Source: a virus. From it: a DNA stretch of 56,888 bases. A program made the position numbers and the translations under genes. The notes under the pieces are model-generated. The model was not told the DNA's origin, did not search any database, and saw only the letters and a program-made list of their open reading frames with translations. The stretch covers positions 1 to 56,888 of the IMG/VR virus record IMGVR_UViG_3300023292_000011. One strand, 5' to 3'. How positions within the stretch are numbered: the stretch's first letter is position 1; each line of letters opens with the position of its first letter. Shown one piece after another: positions 28,415-34,792 of this stretch.

Positions 28415-28813
28415 ATGACAAAACTAACGATAATACTTAAAACAATACAAGAAATGATTAAATCAGGCATACCTTGGTATGTATGGTTGTTCATATTTGT
28501 AATAGCTTCAGTATTCTCTATTCCTGCAATTATATCCTTTTACACAGCATATAAGATTAAAAACGCTCCATGTATGAATAGTAAGATGTCTTGTGCAGAT
28601 GCAGTTATGACTTCAGATATATTCATTTCAATAAATAAAATTGCTCCTGCTATATCTGAAATGCAAAGAGATGTTAATATTTGTAAGGATAAACTAAAAG
28701 AAATGAGAAACGATAATAATAGTTTTAATTCTCATGTACAGGATTTAGCTCTCTTAATGGCAAGGTTACAAGGCAGTCTTGATACCATACTAAGTCAGGG
28801 AGGTCGTAAATGA
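28415..28813 (+). CDS. Single-pass membrane protein (lysis region)
   Basis: 132 residues. One strong transmembrane helix (~21-45, WYVWLFIFVIASVFSIPAIISF) followed by a helical, Met/Asn-rich periplasm-sized region that looks like a coiled coil (~80-130). The layout fits an inner-membrane spanin (Rz-like), but it could instead be a holin partner. Stop overlaps the next start (ATGA). Confidence 0.5.
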   Translation: MTKLTIILKTIQEMIKSGIPWYVWLFIFVIASVFSIPAIISFYTAYKIKNAPCMNSKMSCADAVMTSDIFISINKIAPAISEMQRDVNICKDKLKEMRNDNNSFNSHVQDLALLMARLQGSLDTILSQGGRK

Positions 28814-28992
28814 TTGACTACGAAGCTGCTCAGTTAGGTGTCAGGAGCATGGATAAGCTTATAGAACATTATAAAAAGAAACATCCTGATAAGAATATGA
28901 CTACTGTAATAATAAATGTTATTGCAAAACATCAAGATGAATGTGGTTTTGGAAGGAATGTTCATGAACAGTTACAGTCCAGAATGGTTTAA
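28810..28992 (+). CDS. Small helical unknown protein, lysis region
   Basis: 60 residues, coupled by ATGA to the membrane protein upstream and overlapping the endolysin start. Basic helical N-terminus (MDKLIEHYKKKHPDKN). No motif recognised. Confidence 0.55.
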   Translation: MIDYEAAQLGVRSMDKLIEHYKKKHPDKNMTTVIINVIAKHQDECGFGRNVHEQLQSRMV

Positions 28993-29401
28993 AATATTTG
29001 AATTAGTAGATAAAAAAACTTATGAAAAATATAAAAATAGACCTGATTATTTATTAAGATTTTTTGATCCAAGAATACTATGGACTATGGATTCTATCAG
29101 AAATCACTTTAAACGCTCTGTAACAGTAAATGATTGGTATTGGGGTGGTAATTATCAATATAGAGGATTAAGGCCTTTTAATTGCAAAATAGGAGCAATA
29201 TTAAGTATGCACAAATATGGCAGGGCTATTGATTCTAAAATGGAGGATATGTCTGCTGAAGAAATAAGACAAGATATATTTAATAACCAAGATGCAGATA
29301 GATATAAATATATAACCAGGGTAGAAATGAAAGTTTCATGGCTTCATCTGGATACAAGTAATGTAGATATAAGTAAAGGTATAATAAAAATATTTCCTTA
29401 G
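28964..29401 (+). CDS. Endolysin, peptidase M15-type (D,D-carboxypeptidase/endopeptidase fold)
   Basis: 145 residues from ATG 28964, chosen for GGAAGG 6 nt upstream. Zinc-site residues are visible: SMHKYGRAID (H...D at ~85-92) and SWLHLD (W-x-H-x-D, ~126-131), the signature of M15 peptidases that cut peptidoglycan cross-links. No separate wall-binding domain and no signal peptide, so it needs a holin to reach the wall. Neighbouring membrane proteins support a lysis cassette. Confidence 0.85.
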   Translation: MNSYSPEWFKIFELVDKKTYEKYKNRPDYLLRFFDPRILWTMDSIRNHFKRSVTVNDWYWGGNYQYRGLRPFNCKIGAILSMHKYGRAIDSKMEDMSAEEIRQDIFNNQDADRYKYITRVEMKVSWLHLDTSNVDISKGIIKIFP

Positions 29402-29411
29402 GAGGAACAAA

Positions 29412-29786
29412 ATGGGTTTATTTAGTTTTAATAATTTAAAGAATGGTGTAGCAAAGAAGGCAGTTGATTATCTTTTGAATAAGAAGGATGCTCTTAAAAC
29501 ATTGGGAGCTATGGCAATAGGATTAGTCAAAGAAGAGGTAATATCTTTCCTAAGAGATCCTAAGAGACTTCAGGATGCAAGAATAGCTGTTGTTGATTTT
29601 CTTAATGATTTCATAGACACCGAAAGTGAAAGACAGAACTATGTTGACGGACTTAAAAAGGTTCTTCCTTTTATTGATCCAAAAGATATAGACACTTACA
29701 TGGGAATTGAAAAGATATCTCAGCTTAATGACTTCCTTCAGAAACTTGAATTTAATCTCAGAGAAGAAAGAAAAGAGTTGAAATGA
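29412..29786 (+). CDS. Helical unknown protein in the lysis cassette
   Basis: 124 residues, RBS AGGAGG. Mostly amphipathic helix (KKAVDYLLNKKDALKTLGAMAIGLVKEEVISFL) with a weak hydrophobic patch at ~33-43. Overlaps the holin candidate by ATGA. Could be a lysis regulator. No homologous family recognised. Confidence 0.6.
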   Translation: MGLFSFNNLKNGVAKKAVDYLLNKKDALKTLGAMAIGLVKEEVISFLRDPKRLQDARIAVVDFLNDFIDTESERQNYVDGLKKVLPFIDPKDIDTYMGIEKISQLNDFLQKLEFNLREERKELK

Positions 29787-29989
29787 ACAAGGAACTTTTA
29801 ACACAAGTATTTACAGAATCATCTAAAGACGGCCTGCTTGTTGTTATGACTGCTTTATTATTCTTTGCATATCAATTTAAAGATAACTTTAATCATTGTG
29901 CTTACTGCCTTACAGGAGCCTTTATAATAGCAATGATAAGAGTATTTTTGAAAACATATCTCTCTATCAAATATAAAAAGAAACTTTAA
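29783..29989 (+). CDS. Holin candidate
   Basis: 68 residues with two predicted transmembrane helices (~15-31, DGLLVVMTALLFFAYQF; ~42-58, LTGAFIIAMIRVFLKTY) joined by a short Cys/His turn, and a Lys-rich C-terminus. Size, topology and position next to the endolysin fit a class II holin. Translation is coupled to the preceding gene. Confidence 0.65.
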   Translation: MNKELLTQVFTESSKDGLLVVMTALLFFAYQFKDNFNHCAYCLTGAFIIAMIRVFLKTYLSIKYKKKL

Positions 29990-29998
29990 GGTGATATC

Positions 29999-30313
29999 AT
30001 GGCAATAAAAAGGTTTAATGAGTCAGAAGAAGATTCTAAAAAAAGAGCAAAAAAAATAAACAATAAGTACAGCAGAAAGAAAACAAAAGCCGATCTAAAA
30101 CAGATGCACAAAGAAGCATTTTATCAGAGAAAAAATAAAGCTCCTTTTTTCATAGAAGAATTGGGAACAAGATTTGATGATTTTGTTGATGGTTTTGAAA
30201 ACAAAAGAGATCTTGAAAAGAAAGTGAACAAAACTCCAATGTCAGGAACACTGGCAGGAATAGTGAGAGAGCCTATGAAAAAGAAAAATAAAAAGAAAAC
30301 AATGAAAAAATAA
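29999..30313 (+). CDS. Very basic late protein with GTLAG motif
   Basis: 104 residues, about a third Lys/Arg, disordered ends, one folded-looking patch (PFFIEELGTRFDDFVDGF). Carries KTPMSGTLAGIVRE near the C-terminus, matching the PxxGTLxG motif of two internal virion proteins, so it may be packaged with them or bind DNA. Last gene before the terminator. Confidence 0.6.
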   Translation: MAIKRFNESEEDSKKRAKKINNKYSRKKTKADLKQMHKEAFYQRKNKAPFFIEELGTRFDDFVDGFENKRDLEKKVNKTPMSGTLAGIVREPMKKKNKKKTMKK

Positions 30314-30349
30314 CACTTTCAAGTCCACCACCTTTATACTATATTATAT

Positions 30350-30387
30350 ATTGCCTGGCATATCATGTGTCAGGCAATTCTTTTTTA
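30350..30387 (+). terminator. Intrinsic terminator ending the late module
   Basis: ATTGCCTG (30350-30357) pairs with CAGGCAAT (30371-30378), with a further CAT/ATG inner pairing, followed by TTCTTTTTT. It separates late genes from the early promoter 20 bp downstream. Confidence 0.88.
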
Positions 30388-30406
30388 AATAAAAAAAAAT
30401 AAAGTG

Positions 30407-30435
30407 TTGACATAGGTTTTAATAGGTGATATAGT
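30407..30435 (+). promoter_or_regulatory. Strong sigma70-type promoter of the early/middle operon
   Basis: TTGACA (30407-30412), 17-bp spacer, TATAGT (30430-30435). Five of six -10 bases and all -35 bases match consensus. The expected start near 30442 falls on the first unit of the operator array. Confidence 0.82.
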
Positions 30436-30439
30436 TGGT

Positions 30440-30482
30440 GTACTTGAGTGGTACTCAAGTGGTACTCAGGTGGTACTTGAAC
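30440..30482. promoter_or_regulatory. Four-unit 11-bp operator array (GTAC cores)
   Basis: GTAC occurs at 30440, 30451, 30462 and 30473, exactly 11 bp apart. The bases between are TTGAGTG, TCAAGTG and TCAGGTG, and TTGA follows the last. Neighbouring units form dyads (ACTTGAGT with ACTCAAGT). Placed at the transcription start and followed by a ribbon-helix-helix gene, it is a strong candidate for autorepression by cooperative dimers, one per helical turn. Confidence 0.75.
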
Positions 30483-30505
30483 AATAAGAAAAAGGAGGTG
30501 AAATA

Positions 30506-30661
30506 GTGACCGACAAAGATGAAGACAACAAAATAAGAAAGGTTTTTCATTTAATGTCAGATACAGATGATTATGTGGAGAAACAAAGTAAAGAATTAGG
30601 TTTATCAAGAGGACAAGTAGTTGACAAGCTTGTACGAGAAAAAAAGAAAAGAGGAAAGTAA
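30506..30661 (+). CDS. Ribbon-helix-helix (Arc/CopG-like) repressor candidate
   Basis: 51 residues from GTG 30506, with AAGGAGG 7 nt upstream. A short strand (KVFHLM) is followed by helix (DDYVEKQSKELG), turn (LSRG) and helix (QVVDKLVREKKKR), the RHH layout of small dimeric repressors. First gene after the promoter and operator array, so it probably controls its own operon and may act as the phage's early transcription switch. Confidence 0.75.
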   Translation: MTDKDEDNKIRKVFHLMSDTDDYVEKQSKELGLSRGQVVDKLVREKKKRGK

Positions 30662-31024
30662 ATGAGTCATGTATTAACAATTATTGCACAGAATGGTGGA
30701 TCAGTACCTTATACAAGAAAAGAAAACAGCTTATGGCCTGGTGAAGAGTTTCAGGAACTTGACAATGGTAAAGAAGAGAAGACAGATGCAACAGGCAGAG
30801 TAGTAAAAGGAATTACAAAGTACGGTGTCATATGGGCCTCAATAGAAGGTTCAGGAAGATTCATAGGAAAATATTCAAAAATATCTCACATTAAGACTGT
30901 AGTTGAAATGATAAATGGAGCTTTTGATGATGAAGAGGAATACTTTGTTATGCCAACTCAGACAGAACTTAAACAGATAATTAAAGATACCAAGGGTGAT
31001 GTTCCTGCATATTTTAGAAACTAA
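30662..31024 (+). CDS. Unknown early protein
   Basis: 120 residues, starting one base after the repressor stop with GAGGAAA as RBS. Mixed alpha/beta (KYGVIWASIEGSGRFIGKYSKI) with an acidic segment (FDDEEEYFVM). No motif recognised. Confidence 0.65.
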   Translation: MSHVLTIIAQNGGSVPYTRKENSLWPGEEFQELDNGKEEKTDATGRVVKGITKYGVIWASIEGSGRFIGKYSKISHIKTVVEMINGAFDDEEEYFVMPTQTELKQIIKDTKGDVPAYFRN

Positions 31025-31026
31025 AA

Positions 31027-31266
31027 ATGACAAAGCCACTTAAAATTATATGTCAGAACTGCTTTTGCATATTCAGAGACTATGAAGCTACCAATGGTTG
31101 CTTATCTCCACAGATAGATGTGAAGATGTGTCCGCAAAGATTGCTCTATCACAGGATAGCAGCGAAGATGAAAAGCATTAAGACAGGCAATGAAGGTAAG
31201 AGTCTTTGGTTAAAGGAAACAAGAAACTTTAAGAGAGAGTTTTTAACAAGGGTTAGAGAGGGATAG
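31027..31266 (+). CDS. Small Cys-containing early protein
   Basis: 79 residues. A CQNCFCIF pair and two later Cys (~25, ~34) could bind one zinc. The second half is basic helical. Three bases after the preceding stop, with no clear RBS, so probably translated by coupling. Confidence 0.6.
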   Translation: MTKPLKIICQNCFCIFRDYEATNGCLSPQIDVKMCPQRLLYHRIAAKMKSIKTGNEGKSLWLKETRNFKREFLTRVREG

Positions 31267-31268
31267 AT

Positions 31269-31466
31269 ATGAAAGTACATTATTTTGAACAAGAAAAAGC
31301 AGATGAAGATGATGGTATTTTAAATATGGCTAAAGCACAAGGGTATGTGCCTTGCACTTGTTTATTAGGTGGCAACACTGTAATGGGATTAGTTCTTTCT
31401 GGTCATAACCCTTGCAGCGGTTGTAAGTGTGATAGAGCTAAATGCAAAAGCGACTTTAAATCATGA
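31269..31466 (+). CDS. Cys-rich small protein
   Basis: 65 residues with seven Cys arranged CTC, CSGC and CDRAKC, suggesting zinc or Fe-S binding. Overlaps the nuclease gene by ATGA, so it could be expressed in step with it. Function unknown. Confidence 0.6.
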   Translation: MKVHYFEQEKADEDDGILNMAKAQGYVPCTCLLGGNTVMGLVLSGHNPCSGCKCDRAKCKSDFKS

Positions 31467-32455
31467 CAGATACAAGAATGAAAACCACTTATTCACTTTG
31501 GGCTTTATTCAAGAATTGCAGAAAGAAATGTGAAATAAGGTACTTGCTTGAATATGTGTCACCTGATAAGAATGATAATTTCACATACGGTACACTCATA
31601 CATAACTGCTTAGAACACTGGTACAAGACTGACGAAAGAAACTTTGATGCTGAACTTACTGAAGCTGAATTGAAGATAGACCAAGAAATAAAATCTATTG
31701 CAATGATGGATGAATACTTAAATGTATATCCTACTGAAGATTTTAAAGTAATTGAAGTTGAATATGAGTTTGAAGATGACATTATTAATCCAGAAACAGG
31801 ACACAAGAGCAGAAGCTTTAAACTTGGCGGTAAGGTAGATGGAATAGTTCAGAAACCTGATGGCACATACTGGATACTTGAGCATAAGACAGCAAGCACT
31901 ATTGATGCAGGATATATCAGTAAGTTATGGACTGACTTTCAAATACTGCTCTATGCTTATTCCGTTGAAAGAACTCTTGACATCAAAATAGAAGGTATTA
32001 TTTATAACATACTTGGTAAGTGTGGTTTAAAGATGGGTAAGGGTGAATCAGAAGCGGAATATCAGACAAGATACGATGTTCTTGTTGCTAAATCTAAATC
32101 AGGTAAGAGTTCAGCTAAACGAAAGATGTCAGAAACAGAAGATATGTTCTTTGATAGATGCACAGAGTGGTATCAGGATAAGTCAAATCAGGTATTTCAT
32201 AGAGAGGAGATACTATTAGATAGAAATAGAATAAAAGAGCTTCAGATAGAATTATGGGATCTTACAAAGAGTTTCCTTGAAGCACAAAAGAGAGGAGTGT
32301 TTTATAAAAACAATACATTTTGTACTCAATTCAATAGTCTTTGTGAGTATTATCAATATTGTTCTTCAGGAGAGAACCCAATGATACTTGAGAACTTCTT
32401 TATAAAAAAAGAAGCACATGAAGAATTAACAACAGAAAAAGAAAAAGTATTTTAA
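31463..32455 (+). CDS. Cas4/RecB-like PD-(D/E)XK exonuclease with probable Fe-S cluster
   Basis: 330 residues. Motifs in order: N-terminal CRKKC (~18-22), FTYGTLIHNCLEH, GGKVDGI (catalytic Asp), WILEHKTA (E-x-K), and a C-terminal triple Cys (CTQFNSLCEYYQYC, ~292-305). N- plus C-terminal Cys holding a 4Fe-4S cluster around a RecB nuclease core is the Cas4/AddB-like pattern. With the Sak4-like ATPase and ssDNA-binding protein that follow, it makes a recombination module that resects DNA ends. Confidence 0.82.
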   Translation: MTDTRMKTTYSLWALFKNCRKKCEIRYLLEYVSPDKNDNFTYGTLIHNCLEHWYKTDERNFDAELTEAELKIDQEIKSIAMMDEYLNVYPTEDFKVIEVEYEFEDDIINPETGHKSRSFKLGGKVDGIVQKPDGTYWILEHKTASTIDAGYISKLWTDFQILLYAYSVERTLDIKIEGIIYNILGKCGLKMGKGESEAEYQTRYDVLVAKSKSGKSSAKRKMSETEDMFFDRCTEWYQDKSNQVFHREEILLDRNRIKELQIELWDLTKSFLEAQKRGVFYKNNTFCTQFNSLCEYYQYCSSGENPMILENFFIKKEAHEELTTEKEKVF

Positions 32456-32553
32456 TGGGAGAACATTCTAATTATTTGATAGAAGAATATTACAATAATT
32501 TATTAGACGATAATTATGGATATCCCACAGAAGAAGATTATGAAGGAGATAAA

Positions 32554-33303
32554 ATGTTACCAACAAAAAAATCAGAAATAATTACAGATTTCAGTCAGTA
32601 TAGCATATTAATGTATGGAATAGCGAAAATAGGAAAGAGTACATTCTGTTCTAACGCAGAAAAAGCATTGTTCATTGCAACGGAACAAGGACTCAACACT
32701 CTTTCAGTATATAAGATAGATACATTAAATTGGCAAGAGTTCCTTGATGCTTGTGCATTGATAGCAGAAGGTAAGCATGATTACAAAACAATAATCATTG
32801 ATACAGTAGATAATCTTTATACATTCTGTGAAGAATACATTTGTAAAAAGTATGGTGTTGATGCTCCTAATGATGGGGTTCTTAGTTTCGGTAAAGGTTC
32901 AGCACTTATACTTAATGAGTTCAGAAGAGTTTTGAATAAGCTTGCAAGTATGCCTTACGGACTCATAATGACAAGCCATGCTTATGACAAGGATGTAGAT
33001 GATCGTACAGGCAAGTACACAAAAACAGTTCCCACAATACCAGATGCAAAGAAAAGCAGCCCTTACAGGTTTATTACAGGCTTTGTTGATATGATTCTAT
33101 TCTGTTCACAGGAGAAGGCTAAAGTTGATGGAGAACTTAAAACGGTAAGAGTGATTAATACAAAACCTTCAATGAGTTTTGATGCAGGAGACAGATCAGG
33201 TAAGTTACCTGCTAAGTTACCATTGGACTTTAATAAATTCATAGCATACTTCAACACAGCAACAAAAACAAATACAATCACAACAAAGAAAGAGGTAAAA
33301 TAA
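32554..33303 (+). CDS. Sak4-like RecA-fold ATPase (single-strand annealing/recombinase)
   Basis: 249 residues from ATG 32554, chosen for GAAGGAG 6 nt upstream and because the protein then starts MLPTKKSEI like other Sak4 proteins. The frame is open back to an ATG at 32455, overlapping the nuclease stop. Walker A in YGIAKIGKST (~22-31), Walker B in KTIIIDTVD, and a sensor-like MTSHAYDK. Sak4 proteins assist phage recombination with an SSB. The next gene provides one. Confidence 0.8.
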   Translation: MLPTKKSEIITDFSQYSILMYGIAKIGKSTFCSNAEKALFIATEQGLNTLSVYKIDTLNWQEFLDACALIAEGKHDYKTIIIDTVDNLYTFCEEYICKKYGVDAPNDGVLSFGKGSALILNEFRRVLNKLASMPYGLIMTSHAYDKDVDDRTGKYTKTVPTIPDAKKSSPYRFITGFVDMILFCSQEKAKVDGELKTVRVINTKPSMSFDAGDRSGKLPAKLPLDFNKFIAYFNTATKTNTITTKKEVK

Positions 33304-33752
33304 TGTTAGATCTTACAGTTTATGATGAAATTTATGAAGCAACAGAAGTAGAAGAGCAGAAGACAGACTTTAAACCAATACCTGATGGCAATTACAATGT
33401 TATGATAATGGAAGCTGAACTTGAAGAAACCAAAGAGTCAAGAAAGCCTATGATTGTGCTTCAAATGAAAGTTATGGTAGGCAATCATACAAACAGAGTT
33501 CTTTTCAAAAACTCAGTTATCAATTCAGCAAAAAGCCTTAAATATATCAAGAAAGATTTTGCAGTATGTGGACTGAAACTTGATAAATTCTCAGATATTG
33601 AAAACAGAGTAAGTGAACTCATAGGACTTAAACTTGAAATTTATGTAAAAAATAAAGGTGAGAACCAGAATGTTTATATCAACAAGTGCATAGATGATAT
33701 GTCCATTGATGAAAGTAACAGTATTACTTCAGGTTACAGTAATCCGTTTTAG
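33303..33752 (+). CDS. Single-stranded DNA-binding protein, DUF669-like
   Basis: 149 residues. FKPIPDGNYNVMIMEAELEETKESRKPMIVLQMKV matches the opening of DUF669 proteins, which accompany Sak4/Erf-type recombinases. An OB-fold-like core (LIGLKLEIYVKNKGENQNVYINK) and a short acidic/aromatic tail ending in Phe follow, as in SSBs whose C-terminal tip recruits partners. Start overlaps the upstream stop (TAATG). Confidence 0.72.
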   Translation: MLDLTVYDEIYEATEVEEQKTDFKPIPDGNYNVMIMEAELEETKESRKPMIVLQMKVMVGNHTNRVLFKNSVINSAKSLKYIKKDFAVCGLKLDKFSDIENRVSELIGLKLEIYVKNKGENQNVYINKCIDDMSIDESNSITSGYSNPF

Positions 33753-33778
33753 CATAAACCATTGCAAGCGGTTTGACT

Positions 33779-33818
33779 TGCTATAATTAATATTTTTAGT
33801 GGCCTTTTAATATTAATT
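33779..33818 (+). promoter_or_regulatory. Extended -10 promoter overlapped by a 10-bp dyad
   Basis: TGCTATAAT (33779-33787) is an extended -10 element without a good -35. A GCAAG/CTTGC hairpin precedes it. AATTAATATT (33785-33794) and AATATTAATT (33809-33818) form a perfect inverted repeat starting inside the -10 box, as an operator would. Confidence 0.5.
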
Positions 33819-33825
33819 TAAATGT

Positions 33826-33871
33826 TCAGCTGGCAGTGGTGCTTTACTTGGTTCGATTCCAGGCGGCTGAG
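33826..33871 (+). ncRNA. Miniature tRNA-like element 1 (no anticodon arm)
   Basis: TCAGCTG (33826-33832) pairs with CGGCTGA (33864-33870) as a 7-bp acceptor. GCA-GTGG-TGC forms a tiny D-like arm. CTTGG-TTCGATT-CCAGG is a canonical T arm. The anticodon arm is absent. The acceptor differs from element 2 by compensating changes. It ends about 10 nt before a GGGAGG RBS and a nine-codon reading frame (33891-33918). Confidence 0.6.
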
Positions 33872-33939
33872 TTTGAAAGGGAGGTAAATATGGAAAAGCA
33901 ATGCCGCCGGCATTTGTAAAAAGAATATAGGAGTGTGAT

Positions 33940-34212
33940 ATGATTACAAAAACATTTATATGTGATAAGTGCGGAAAATCAGTGGGTGAGACAGATCTCA
34001 TCAATCTCAAAATCAATGCAAAACTGGTAACCAGCCGCAGTCAACAGCTTGTAGAGAAAGACATTTGTAAAGAATGTCTGAAGACCAAGGGTATCTTAAC
34101 TGAGAGAAAAGAAGGTACTTCCTCTGAAGATCTAATGGTAAACAACGCCAAAACATTTAGAGACAAGTTTATAGAGCTCTTGAATGATCTCGAAGTGGTA
34201 TTCGAGGAGTAG
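33940..34212 (+). CDS. Zinc-ribbon protein of unknown function
   Basis: 90 residues. CDKCGKSVGETD near the N-terminus and CKECLK (~43) form a CxxC...CxxC ribbon. The C-terminal half is helical. Preceded by tRNA-like element 1 and a nine-codon ORF that ends about 20 nt upstream. RBS AGGAGTG. Confidence 0.65.
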   Translation: MITKTFICDKCGKSVGETDLINLKINAKLVTSRSQQLVEKDICKECLKTKGILTERKEGTSSEDLMVNNAKTFRDKFIELLNDLEVVFEE

Positions 34213-34220
34213 CTTATATT

Positions 34221-34279
34221 TCAGTCGGCTATGGTTAGCAACATCCCGAATGTTTCAGGTTCGATTCCTGGCGACTGAG
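34221..34279 (+). ncRNA. Miniature tRNA-like element 2 (three short arms)
   Basis: Acceptor TCAGTCG/CGACTGA (7 perfect pairs); D-like arm GCT-ATGGTT-AGC; middle arm AACAT-CCCGA-ATGTT; T arm TCAGG-TTCGATT-CCTGG. 59 nt in total, lacking the 8-9 linker, variable loop and a standard 7-nt anticodon loop. It ends directly before GTTTGAAAGGAG, the RBS of the next gene. Not a normal decoding tRNA. Confidence 0.65.
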
Positions 34280-34296
34280 TTTGAAAGGAGAATGTT

Positions 34297-34593
34297 ATGA
34301 AAGAAAAAACAGAATATTTGATAATGGAACTATCTAATGTCACTTTGACTTGTCCTTTTTGCGGAAATACAGGACATATAGCTTTACTCGAAAACGAGTT
34401 TCAAAAGTTAGAACATGCTTTTGAAACAAGATTCTTTAATTTATATAACGCAATAAAATGCAATAAATGTTCAGCTAAGGGGCCAAGTATAAGCGGTGGG
34501 CGGTGTAGTTATGGCACGGTTGGGTACTATAGTGAGATAAAAGAAGCAGTTAAATTGTGGCAGCAGCAACTTAAAATTTTGTATAAAATGTAA
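34297..34593 (+). CDS. Lar-like restriction-alleviation protein
   Basis: 98 residues. CPFCGNTGHIAL near the N-terminus, CNKCSAKGPSIS in the middle and a closing EIKEAVKLWQQQ follow the Lar-family pattern (CPFCG...C..CGA.GP...A...WN). Lar-type proteins reduce host type I restriction by favouring modification. The adjacent cytosine methyltransferase supports an antirestriction role. The final W is not followed by the usual N, so the assignment is probable rather than certain. Confidence 0.62.
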   Translation: MKEKTEYLIMELSNVTLTCPFCGNTGHIALLENEFQKLEHAFETRFFNLYNAIKCNKCSAKGPSISGGRCSYGTVGYYSEIKEAVKLWQQQLKILYKM

Positions 34594-34631
34594 AAATGCT
34601 TATGTTTCTCAGTTTGAAAGGGAGGTAAGCA

Positions 34632-34730
34632 ATGAAAGTTTCTATCCTTGTTATAGTTGGCACTGTCGCGCGACGAACAGCAAGAGAAGGTAAAGATATT
34701 GCTGATAACACAAGTGCAAAAAGAGGTTAA
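34632..34730 (+). CDS. Short ORF containing a 30-bp segment copied from the giant gene
   Basis: 32 residues with a good RBS (GGGAGG). Bases 34676-34705 are identical to 16344-16373 in the 3000-residue protein gene, in a frame giving TAREGKDIA in both. The rest has a hydrophobic start (ILVIVGTVA). It could be a real microprotein or a recombination scar. Confidence 0.35.
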   Translation: MKVSILVIVGTVARRTAREGKDIADNTSAKRG

Positions 34731-34792
34731 TCCTTGACTGAGTATCTTGCAAGTCGCATGGAAAAAGTTATTGCTTTAGAGGATGATAAGTA

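Noticed and set aside
33826-34279. tRNA-derived attP site for an integrase
   Set aside because: No integrase gene is visible, both halves of each acceptor are kept with compensating changes, and there are two different copies.
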